Shown in pieces: positions 43,432 to 49,898 of a stretch of DNA of 49,898 bases (positions are counted from its first letter, which is position 1; the number at the start of each line of letters is the position of its first letter). Position numbers and translations under genes: made by a program. The stretch is from positions 1 to 49,898 of the forward strand of contig JBLMZA010000054.1 in the NCBI GenBank assembly GCA_050258555.1. Reading direction: 5' to 3'. The stretch comes from CAISDA01 sp050258555. Lineage in GTDB: Bacteria; Bacteroidota; Ignavibacteria; UBA10030; UBA8401. The notes beneath the pieces are model-generated. The model saw only the letters and a list, made by a program, of their open reading frames with translations. It was not told the origin of the DNA and made no database searches.

Positions 43432-44214
43432 TTATTCGTTCCAGACCGGTGTGGTTTTCGCGATGAATGCGGCCATGCCTTCCTTCGCATCGGGATGGCC
43501 GAACGCCGCTCCGAACTCCTGCGATTCGATGATCGTGAGTTCGGTTGCAGGCGTGTCGCGCGAGGCATTGAGAAGTTTCTTCACCGTCTTCAATGCGTGA
43601 AGACTGACTTTTTTCATCTCATGCACGAGCGCCATCGTTTGTCCCGTCAGATCATCGGCAGCCGTGACCCGGTCGACGAGTCCCATGCGCAGCGCGTCAT
43701 CGGCCGGGATGAGACGGCCGGTATAGATCAACTCTTTCGCCCGTGCCATGCCGATGCGCCGCGCAAGGCGGCTGCTTCCGCCGAATCCCGGAATGACGCC
43801 GAGCGTGAGCTCCGGCAGTCCGAACTTCGCCGTCCCGGCCGCAAACGCCAGGTCGCAGCTCATCATGAGTTCGAGTCCTCCGCCGAGGGCATAGCCGTGC
43901 ACCGCGGCAATGACCGGAAGAGGAAACTGTTCGATCTGGTCGAACACGCGGTTGCCGAGAGCCGAGTAGGCGCGCGCATCTTCAGGCGTCATTGTCTGCA
44001 TCTGCCGGATGTCCGCGCCGGCGGCAAATGCCTTCCCTTCGCCCCGTATGATGACGGCGCGCAGATTCTTCTCCAGCTTCAGCGCCTCGAAGAGCCGGCC
44101 CAGTTCCCCGATCATCGCCCGATGAAGCGCATTGAGCGATGCGGGATTGTTCAGCGTGATCACGCCGGCGCTTTCCACGGCAGCATATGTCATGTATTCG
44201 AGCGCAGGGATCAT
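43432..44214 (-). CDS. Enoyl-CoA hydratase (crotonase family)
   Basis: It has 260 residues. Both catalytic glutamates of true hydratases are present, in GGGLELMMSCD and in LPELTLGVIPGFGG, and the oxyanion-hole segment FAAGADIRQM is intact, so hydration of an enoyl-CoA is expected. Its start overlaps the stop of the small AtuA-like gene as ATGA (44211-44214). A second ATG at 44193 is possible. The gene product differs from the AUH-like hydratase at the other end of the operon, so the operon carries two hydratases, presumably for two different intermediates. Which short-chain substrate it prefers is unknown. Confidence 0.9.
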   Translation of the reverse strand: MIPALEYMTYAAVESAGVITLNNPASLNALHRAMIGELGRLFEALKLEKNLRAVIIRGEGKAFAAGADIRQMQTMTPEDARAYSALGNRVFDQIEQFPLPVIAAVHGYALGGGLELMMSCDLAFAAGTAKFGLPELTLGVIPGFGGSSRLARRIGMARAKELIYTGRLIPADDALRMGLVDRVTAADDLTGQTMALVHEMKKVSLHALKTVKKLLNASRDTPATELTIIESQEFGAAFGHPDAKEGMAAFIAKTTPVWNE

Positions 44215-44540
44215 ATGGAAATGTCCTCGTCGATGGTGAGGCGCATGCGAAGCATGACGCTGGCGAGCGTCTTTCCCTGCGCGTCGTTCTTGAGCGATGT
44301 GGTGCCGCCTCCGCCAAGCGATGCATGCAGAAGGAAATTGAGCGCGCCAAGGTTCGGCAGTTCAAAGCGCTCGACGTCTCCCTGACAGATGCCTTTGAAG
44401 TATTCGCGCACGCGTTCTGCGGTGAGATACTTTTCCAGAATGGGATAAAACCGCATCGAGCGCGCGATCACGCCGATGTTCGCCGTGTCGCCCTTGTCGC
44501 CTGAGCGCGCATGCGCTATTTGGATGAGTTGTATGGTCAT
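44211..44540 (-). CDS. AtuA-like C-terminal domain as a separate small protein
   Basis: It has 109 residues. The N-terminal signature HARSGDKGDTANIGVIARS is that of the small domain normally found at the C-terminus of full-length AtuA proteins; further conserved elements are FELPNLGALNFLLHASLGGG and DAQGKTLASVMLRMRL. It overlaps the preceding DUF1446 gene by four bases (ATGA) and the following enoyl-CoA hydratase gene by four bases. I infer that the two AtuA domains are made as separate, translationally coupled subunits. The biochemical role of AtuA is not established to my knowledge; it is known from acyclic terpene utilisation clusters. Confidence 0.85.
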   Translation of the reverse strand: MTIQLIQIAHARSGDKGDTANIGVIARSMRFYPILEKYLTAERVREYFKGICQGDVERFELPNLGALNFLLHASLGGGGTTSLKNDAQGKTLASVMLRMRLTIDEDISI

Positions 44541-45931
44541 GCATCCTCTTTCATTGCTTCGAGATGCCGCGCCGACGATTCGACGACGATTTCCGGTTTC
44601 ACGAGCGCTTTCGGAATCAATGCCGGCCAGTAGGCGATGACATCGCTCGGCTTCGGACGTCCCCCGGCAAAGCCGGTGACGGAAGGCGGACCGGTCAAAA
44701 TCAGCGGAGCGATCTCCCGCGTGAAGCGCTCGATCGCAGCCCGGTCCCTTCCGCGCACGCCGATGCGCATGACCACTTCGTTCAACTCCCCGCCTTCGCC
44801 TGCCAGCGGTCCGAAGCAGGAATCATAGCCGAGATATTCCGTCCGGATTTCGTCGAACACGCATCCTGCATCGGCAAGCCGCACGCGCAGAATCTCGTCG
44901 GCTTTTCTCGCCTTCTCGAGCGCGTCGGGCCATGCATAGGTCAGTGTGCCGAAGGCCGTATACCCGTCATGGTATGACATCGAGACTTTGTACATGCCGG
45001 TGGATGGCGCACCGCGCACTCCGGTCATGCGCACTCGATCGGTGCCCTCCTGTGCAAGCCGGATCGACGTGAAATCGGCGACGCAATCGGGCGTGATGTA
45101 GGTTTTCGGATCTCCGATCTCGTACAGCAGCTGTTCCTTCACCGTCGCTTCGCTCACCAATCCGCCGGTGCCCTCGTGCTTCGTAATCACGACACTGCCG
45201 TCGGGGAACGCTTCGGCGATGGGAAAGCCGATATGCGCCGGATCGGGAACCGATTTCCAGTCGCCGAGGAAATTCCCGCCGGTCGACTGCGCGCCGCATT
45301 CGAGAATATGTCCGGCAATGGTGCCTGCGGCGAGTTTGTCCCAGTCATCGCTGCTCCATCCGAATTCATGGATCATCGGCGCGAGCGTCAGTCCCGTATC
45401 GGTCGTCCGTCCGGTGATGACGATCTGCGCCCCCTCGCGCAGGGCTTCAACGATCGGCCATGCCCCGAAATAGACATTCGCGCTCATGAGCCTCGGCCGA
45501 ACAAGCGAAAGGGGTTCGCCCGTTTCCATATTCGACAACCCGGCGCCTTCCGAAATCAGTACGTCGATCTGCTGCAGGATGTCGTCGCCGAGCACGACGC
45601 CGATCTTCAGCGTGTCGATGCCCTTCGACCGGGCGGCCGCAAATAGCGCATCGCGGCATGCAAGCGGATTGACGCCGCCGGCATTCGTGATGACCGTGAT
45701 GCGCCGCTCGACAATCTCTTCCATCAGTCCCGTCAGCAGAGGCACGCAGTCGAGCGCATACCCGAGCGCGGGATTCTTCGCTTTCTGCTTCTGCATGATG
45801 GACATCGTGACTTCGGCAAGATAGTCCATGACCAGATAATCGATCGGCCCCTTGCGCACCTGGTCCGCCGGCGCCGTCGGCAGATCGCCCCAGAATCCCT
45901 GACCGCTTGCGATTCGTATCATCCGCTTCAT
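44537..45931 (-). CDS. Acyclic terpene utilisation AtuA-like protein (DUF1446)
   Basis: It has 464 residues and matches the DUF1446 (AtuA N-terminal) family: IRIASGQGFWGDLPTAPADQ at the start, ITNAGGVNPLACRD, VITGRTTDTGLTLAPMIHEF and GGNFLGDWKSVPDP. It ends where longer AtuA proteins continue into the ferredoxin-fold-like domain, which is instead encoded by the next gene with a four-base overlap. It sits between the carboxyltransferase and that small gene. In Pseudomonas, AtuA accompanies the geranyl-CoA carboxylase genes, and homologues occur in other branched acyl-CoA clusters. The catalysed reaction is unknown to me. Confidence 0.87.
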   Translation of the reverse strand: MKRMIRIASGQGFWGDLPTAPADQVRKGPIDYLVMDYLAEVTMSIMQKQKAKNPALGYALDCVPLLTGLMEEIVERRITVITNAGGVNPLACRDALFAAARSKGIDTLKIGVVLGDDILQQIDVLISEGAGLSNMETGEPLSLVRPRLMSANVYFGAWPIVEALREGAQIVITGRTTDTGLTLAPMIHEFGWSSDDWDKLAAGTIAGHILECGAQSTGGNFLGDWKSVPDPAHIGFPIAEAFPDGSVVITKHEGTGGLVSEATVKEQLLYEIGDPKTYITPDCVADFTSIRLAQEGTDRVRMTGVRGAPSTGMYKVSMSYHDGYTAFGTLTYAWPDALEKARKADEILRVRLADAGCVFDEIRTEYLGYDSCFGPLAGEGGELNEVVMRIGVRGRDRAAIERFTREIAPLILTGPPSVTGFAGGRPKPSDVIAYWPALIPKALVKPEIVVESSARHLEAMKEDA

Positions 45932-45958
45932 TCATCAGCCCCCGATTCGTTGTGGTAT

Positions 45959-47671
45959 TCACACTTGTATCACTCCGGGATTGAACGGAGGCAGGTGCGT
46001 ATTCTGCGCCGCCATGGCGATGCCGCGCGAGATGATGTTTCTTGTCTCGAGCGGATCGATGATGCCGTCAACCCACAGACGTGAGGCCGCATACAGCGGC
46101 TCGGTTTCTTTCTCGTACCGATCGGCGATTTCATCGAGCAAGGCCTTCTTCGCCTCGGCGGAGAGTTCGACTCCTGTGCGCTCCATCGCCTGCATCCTGA
46201 TCGAGAGCAGCGTTTCACTCGCCTGTTTCCCCCCCATCACGGCGATGCGCGCCGTGGGCCATGCGAAGATAAGCCGCGGATCGTACGCCTTTCCGCACAT
46301 GGCATAATTGCCGGCGCCGTAGCTGTTGCCTGTGATGAACGTGAATTTCGGCACGACAGACGTTGACACTGCGCTCACCATCTTCGCGCCATCCTTGATG
46401 ATCCCTCCCTGTTCGGCGCGGCTGCCGACCATGAACCCCGTGACGTCCTGGAAGAACACCAGCGGAATCTTTTTCTGATTGCAGTTCATGATGAAGCGCG
46501 CCGCCTTGTCCGCGCTGTCGCTGTAGATGACGCCGCCGACCTGCATCTCGCCGGTTTTCGTCTTCACCGCCGTGCGCTGATTGGCCACCACGCCGACGGC
46601 CCATCCGTCCACTCGTCCATATCCCGTGACGATGGTTTTTCCATACCCTGCCTTATATTCGTCCAGTTCGCTCCCGTCGAGAATCCGCGCGAGCACCTGA
46701 TGCACATCGTACGGCTTCGACCGTTCTTCCGGTATGATGCCGTAGAGCTCTTTCGGATCGAAGCGCGGCGGCTGCGGTTTGATGCGGTCGAACACGGGCG
46801 CTCCAACATGTCCGATCCGGCTCATGATGCTGCGGATCTTTTTCAGGCACTCCTCATCGTTCGCCGTTTTGTGGTCGGTGACGCCGCTGATCTCGCAGTG
46901 GACTTCGGCTCCGCCGAGCCGTTCGTTGTCGATCTCCTCTCCGATCGCCGCCTTGACGAGATGCGAACCGGCCAGAAAGACGCTTCCGGTCTTATCGACA
47001 ATGAGCGCCTCATCGCTCATGATGGGCAGATACGCTCCGCCGGCAACGCAGGGTCCCATGATGGCCGCAATCTGCACGACGCCCATCGACGAGAGCACGG
47101 CATTATTTCTGAAGATCCTTCCGAAATGCTCCTTATCCGGAAAAATCTCGGACTGCAGGGGCAGGAAGACTCCGGCTGAATCGACGAGGTAAACAATGGG
47201 CAGACGGTTTTCGATGGCAAGTTCCTGCGCGCGCAGATTCTTCTTGCACGTCATCGGAAACCAGGCTCCCGCTTTCACGGTCGCATCGTTTGCGACGATG
47301 ACGGTTTCGCGCCCCTGCACAATGCCGACTCCCATCACTGTACCGGCGGAGGGTGCTCCGCCGAATTCTTCGTACATGCCGTAGGCGCTCATGCGCCCCA
47401 CTTCGAGGAACCATGTGCCGGCATCGATCAGCCTGTCGATCCGCTCGCGCACACCGAGCTTGCCCTTGGCTTTGTGCTTCGCGGCGGCTCTTTCTCCGCC
47501 GCCCTGCATCACGTCCTTCTCCAGAGCATGGAGCGAACGGATCATCGCCTTGAGCGACGCATCGTTTCGCACGAAACTGTCCGTATGCGGGATGTCCGAT
47601 CCGATCACCGATATGGCGTTCCGGTCTTCGACCGATGGTACGCCGTTTTTCTGTCGCTTCGTTTCATGCAT
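45959..47671 (-). CDS. Biotin-dependent acyl-CoA carboxylase, carboxyltransferase (beta) subunit
   Basis: Transfers carboxyl from carboxybiotin to an acyl-CoA. It has 570 residues, slightly long for the family because of a 25-30 residue polar N-terminus. The crotonase-like N-half has the CoA-site and oxyanion segments ERIDRLIDAGTWFLE, FGRIFRNNAVLSS and GPCVAGGAYLPIMSDEAL. The C-half has VVANQRTAV, FFQDVTGFMVGS and AWPTARIAVMGGKQASE. The HFGRIF and GPCVAGGAYLPIMSDE elements are closest to the 3-methylcrotonyl/geranyl-CoA carboxylase beta type. The biotin carboxylase/biotin-carrier alpha subunit is not in the window, so it must be encoded elsewhere or shared. The gene overlaps the upstream acyl-CoA dehydrogenase by eight bases. 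The exact substrate cannot be assigned from motifs. Confidence 0.9.
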   Translation of the reverse strand: MHETKRQKNGVPSVEDRNAISVIGSDIPHTDSFVRNDASLKAMIRSLHALEKDVMQGGGERAAAKHKAKGKLGVRERIDRLIDAGTWFLEVGRMSAYGMYEEFGGAPSAGTVMGVGIVQGRETVIVANDATVKAGAWFPMTCKKNLRAQELAIENRLPIVYLVDSAGVFLPLQSEIFPDKEHFGRIFRNNAVLSSMGVVQIAAIMGPCVAGGAYLPIMSDEALIVDKTGSVFLAGSHLVKAAIGEEIDNERLGGAEVHCEISGVTDHKTANDEECLKKIRSIMSRIGHVGAPVFDRIKPQPPRFDPKELYGIIPEERSKPYDVHQVLARILDGSELDEYKAGYGKTIVTGYGRVDGWAVGVVANQRTAVKTKTGEMQVGGVIYSDSADKAARFIMNCNQKKIPLVFFQDVTGFMVGSRAEQGGIIKDGAKMVSAVSTSVVPKFTFITGNSYGAGNYAMCGKAYDPRLIFAWPTARIAVMGGKQASETLLSIRMQAMERTGVELSAEAKKALLDEIADRYEKETEPLYAASRLWVDGIIDPLETRNIISRGIAMAAQNTHLPPFNPGVIQV

Positions 47672-48824
47672 AGGAACCGATCACATGCTTTGCGATGATC
47701 ATCTTCTGCACTTCGGTCGTCCCTTCGCCGATCGAAAGCAGCTTGGCGTCACGATACAATTTTTCGACCGGATAGTCCTTGATGAATCCGTTTCCTCCGA
47801 GCATCTGCACCGCTTCGTTGGCGGCGCGTTCAGCCGCTGCGGCCGCAAAGTACTTCGCCTGCGATGCTTCGCTTGAAAAGCGTTCGCCGCGGAACTTCAT
47901 GAGCGCCGCCTTCTGCGTGAGAAGCCGCGCGGCTTCGATCTCCGTATGCAGTTCGGCGATCTTCCATTGTATCGCCTGAAACTCCGCCAGCGCCCTTCCG
48001 AATTGTTTCCTCTTCTTCACATAGGCGACGCTTGCATCGAGCGCGCCCTGCGCCAGTCCGACGCCGAGGGCGGCGATGCCGATGCGGCCGGTGTCGAGCA
48101 GCGACAAAGCCTGACGGAGTCCTTCGCCTTCGCTGCCGATCAGATTCGCCGAAGGCACGCGGACGTTTTCGAATGTGAGCATGGCCGTATCGCTCGAGCG
48201 CATTCCGAGCTTGTTCAGCGGCGCGCCCGGACGCAGACCTTCCATGCCCCGCTCCACGATGAATGCCGACACGCGGTTCTTTCCATTCTCCCTGCCGGTC
48301 ACAGCCATGACCGTATACGTCGAGGCCACGCTGCCGTGAGTGATGAACGCCTTCGTTCCGTTGAGCACCCAGCAGTCCCCGTCGCGTTCCGCCTGCGTCT
48401 GCATGCCCGACGAGTCGCTGCCGGCTTCCGGTTCAGTGAGGCACCACGCTCCCATCGCGCGCCCGGTGCAGAGATCGGGCAGATAGCGCCGCTTCTGTTC
48501 ATCCGATCCGAATGCGAGAATGTGCCCCACGCCGAGTGCATTGTGCGCCGATACCGTCAGTCCGACCGAAGGATCGACGCGCGACAGCTCTTCGATAATG
48601 GCGGTGAACTCAAGGACCGACAAGCCCGCACCTTCAAACGTTCTCGGGGCGAGCGCGCCCATGAAGTGCAGCTCGCCCAGCTTGCGCACGATGGCGAATG
48701 GGAACTCCTGCGATTCATCGCGTGTCATCACCGCAGGCCGCAGTTCATGTTCGGCAAATTCCCGTGCGGCATGCCTGATCCGAGCGACGCTTTCAATGCG
48801 ATTTGCATCCGGATAGAACTCCAT
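47664..48824 (-). CDS. Acyl-CoA dehydrogenase
   Basis: A flavin-dependent alpha,beta-dehydrogenation enzyme of 386 residues. FAD-binding segments are WCLTEPEAGSDSSGM and FITHGS; the active-site tail is KLLSIGEGTTEVQKMIIAKHVIG. The catalytic base is Glu367 in GEGTTE, the position used by short- and medium-chain and most other acyl-CoA dehydrogenases. Isovaleryl-CoA dehydrogenase instead uses a glutamate on an earlier helix and lacks this one, so this gene is unlikely to be isovaleryl-CoA dehydrogenase. AAAGGAG lies a few bases before the ATG. It overlaps the carboxyltransferase gene by eight bases and follows the AUH-like hydratase by 51 bases. Confidence 0.93.
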   Translation of the reverse strand: MEFYPDANRIESVARIRHAAREFAEHELRPAVMTRDESQEFPFAIVRKLGELHFMGALAPRTFEGAGLSVLEFTAIIEELSRVDPSVGLTVSAHNALGVGHILAFGSDEQKRRYLPDLCTGRAMGAWCLTEPEAGSDSSGMQTQAERDGDCWVLNGTKAFITHGSVASTYTVMAVTGRENGKNRVSAFIVERGMEGLRPGAPLNKLGMRSSDTAMLTFENVRVPSANLIGSEGEGLRQALSLLDTGRIGIAALGVGLAQGALDASVAYVKKRKQFGRALAEFQAIQWKIAELHTEIEAARLLTQKAALMKFRGERFSSEASQAKYFAAAAAERAANEAVQMLGGNGFIKDYPVEKLYRDAKLLSIGEGTTEVQKMIIAKHVIGSYA

Positions 48825-48875
48825 CGGAACTCCTTTCCCTCAGCGTTAATACATGATGAATGATGACTGTGACGG

Positions 48876-49655
48876 TCAATCGCCGGTCCAGACTGGATCC
48901 CGTTTTTCAAGAAACGCCTGCAGCGCTTCCCGCCGGTCCCGTGTACGGATGAGCGGCTCATAACACGATTGTTCAATGTCGAGTGCGGCCTCGAGCGGCA
49001 GCCCGAGTCCGTCGTTGATTGCTTTCTTGGCCTGGCGGAGCGCCAGAGGTGATTGCTGCGAGAGCGATTGAAGGATGTGTTCGAATGCGTTGTCGATGTC
49101 GGTAGAGGCGACGGACGTGTCGATCACGCCGTCGCGTGCGGCTTGGGAGCCGGAAAAGCGGATGCCGGTGAGAATCCATTTTTTGGCGACCCCCGCATTG
49201 GCGCGGCGCGTGAGCAGCTGCGTGCCGCCGGCGGCGGGAATGATGCCCAGCCGGAGCTCCGGAAATCCCAATTGCGCATCGTCCGCGGCGATGATGATGT
49301 CTCCGGCCAGCGCGAGCTCAAGTCCGCCTCCGAGTGCGGAATTCCTGATCTGCACCACAAGCGGCTGCGGAAGGCTGCACCATGCACGCACCATGGACTG
49401 GATGTTCTTTACGGCGGACCCTACATCGCCGTCAGGCAGAAATGCACGCTCCTTCAGATCCGCACCGGCGCAAAATACGGGCAGTGCGGAACTCAGCGCG
49501 ACCGCATGGATGCGGTCGTCGGAGCCGAGATGCCCGGCGAGTGCTGTCAGTTCTGAAACGAATTCACGGTTGAGTGCGTTGACGGGAGGCCGGTTGAGAA
49601 CGACCCTGGCGGTGTGTTTGTCTATGGTCAGCGAACAATGCTTGAAGTGTTCCAT
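48876..49655 (-). CDS. Enoyl-CoA hydratase of the methylglutaconyl-CoA hydratase (AUH/AtuE-like) type
   Basis: It has 259 residues from the ATG at 49655; a GTG nine bases upstream would add three residues. Both catalytic Glu are present (LGGGLELALAGD and GFPELRLGIIPAAGGTQ). The C-terminal segment DRREALQAFLEKRDPVWTGD and the IEQSCYEPLI motif are typical of the AUH and AtuE/LiuC hydratases that act on methylglutaconyl-CoA or isohexenylglutaconyl-CoA, the products of 3-methylcrotonyl- or geranyl-CoA carboxylase. That fits the carboxyltransferase two genes downstream. It is the first gene of the eight-gene unit. The 67 bases before it, after cheW, hold no clear terminator, so read-through from cheW is possible. 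Confidence 0.88.
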   Translation of the reverse strand: MEHFKHCSLTIDKHTARVVLNRPPVNALNREFVSELTALAGHLGSDDRIHAVALSSALPVFCAGADLKERAFLPDGDVGSAVKNIQSMVRAWCSLPQPLVVQIRNSALGGGLELALAGDIIIAADDAQLGFPELRLGIIPAAGGTQLLTRRANAGVAKKWILTGIRFSGSQAARDGVIDTSVASTDIDNAFEHILQSLSQQSPLALRQAKKAINDGLGLPLEAALDIEQSCYEPLIRTRDRREALQAFLEKRDPVWTGD

Positions 49656-49731
49656 CGTCTCCACAGCGCTTGTGTTTGTTCATGGATGATAGAACAACAC
49701 AGGCGCCGTGGAGATAATTCCCTTTTTTCAA

Positions 49732-49898
49732 TTATAGAGCGGGACTGTCTTCCGCTTCGATGACCGTTTCGAGTTCACCGAAGGAGAAGATCTTTTCGAT
49801 ATCGAGGATGATGACGAAGCCTTCATCGCGCTTGCCCATGCCCTTGATGAACTCGGTCTCGAGCTTCATGCCCAGCTTCGGGGCGGGTTCGATCGAGG
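49732..49898 (-). CDS. cheW: CheW chemotaxis coupling protein, C-terminal fragment
   Basis: Only the last 54 residues and the TAA stop are inside the window; the gene continues past the right edge. They read as the end of a CheW domain: PAPKLGMKLETEFIKGMGK followed by DEGFVIILDIEKIFSFGELE. CheW couples chemoreceptors to the kinase CheA. The LGM..EFIKGMGK..GFVIILDIEKI pattern is the standard final strand-loop-strand of the family. No other chemotaxis gene is in the window, so it cannot be said whether this CheW serves motility or another signalling array. A CheW domain at the end of a CheA or CheV-type fusion is unlikely, because the stop follows directly and no receiver domain is present, but it cannot be excluded. 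Confidence 0.85.
   Translation of the reverse strand, partial: SIEPAPKLGMKLETEFIKGMGKRDEGFVIILDIEKIFSFGELETVIEAEDSPAL

Overview
The window comes from a Gram-negative bacterium of the Bacteroidota/Ignavibacteriota/Chlorobiota side of the FCB group. The evidence is three secreted proteins that end in a type IX secretion (T9SS) sorting domain with the N(F/Y)PNPFNPxT signature, a TonB-dependent receptor with an N-terminal carboxypeptidase-regulatory domain, and a TamB gene followed by a lipoprotein-type Omp85 partner (TamL). Base composition looks clearly GC-rich. Several genes have strong Shine-Dalgarno sites (AAGGAG, AGGAGGT, GAGGAGGGG), which is unlike typical Bacteroidia or Flavobacteriia and fits a deeper-branching lineage. 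The lineage call is an inference; there is no rRNA in the window.

Layout. 1-5013 (minus): a TonB-dependent receptor and a downstream secreted protein cut by the left edge, behind a promoter region with an unusual repeated-site architecture. 5284-6471 (plus): a cysteine-rich DUF116 protein. 6477-8770 (minus): the preQ0/preQ1 operon queC-queE-queD-queF for 7-deazaguanine tRNA modification. 8935-12686 (minus): a nitric-oxide defence module, made of a Crp/Fnr regulator, the Ric/YtfE di-iron repair protein and a quinol NO reductase, with a palindrome placed for class II activation. 12790-17685 (minus): a large T9SS beta-helix protein and an AMP-forming acyl ligase. 17853-19924 (minus): three small membrane-anchored, minor-pilin-like proteins. 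20243-27571 (plus): tamB-tamL for outer-membrane assembly. 27779-30742 (plus): a nine-haem c-type cytochrome carrying a T9SS sorting domain, convergent with a G8-domain T9SS protein (30823-33423, minus) and sharing a bidirectional terminator with it. 33693-35803 (minus): a PAS histidine kinase and response regulator pair. 35981-39187 (minus): a large secreted C45-type hydrolase. 39269-49655 (minus): an eight-gene acyl-CoA operon (enoyl-CoA hydratase, acyl-CoA dehydrogenase, biotin-dependent carboxyltransferase beta subunit, AtuA in two pieces, second enoyl-CoA hydratase, 3-hydroxyacyl-CoA dehydrogenase, fused coenzyme B12 mutase IcmF). 49732-end (minus): the tail of a CheW.

How the parts fit. 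The cell appears to respire or detoxify nitrogen oxides, to put large proteins (one of them multihaem) on its surface through T9SS, and to degrade branched or methyl-branched acyl-CoAs through carboxylation/hydration steps and a B12-dependent carbon-skeleton rearrangement. The points most worth following are the T9SS-tagged nonahaem cytochrome, the Atu-like/IcmF operon with a split AtuA and no biotin carboxylase subunit, the minor-pilin-like trio that lacks the prepilin signature, and two phased arrays of regulatory-looking repeats (5069-5138 and 33624-33683). I see no rRNA, tRNA, insertion sequence, phage gene or CRISPR array.
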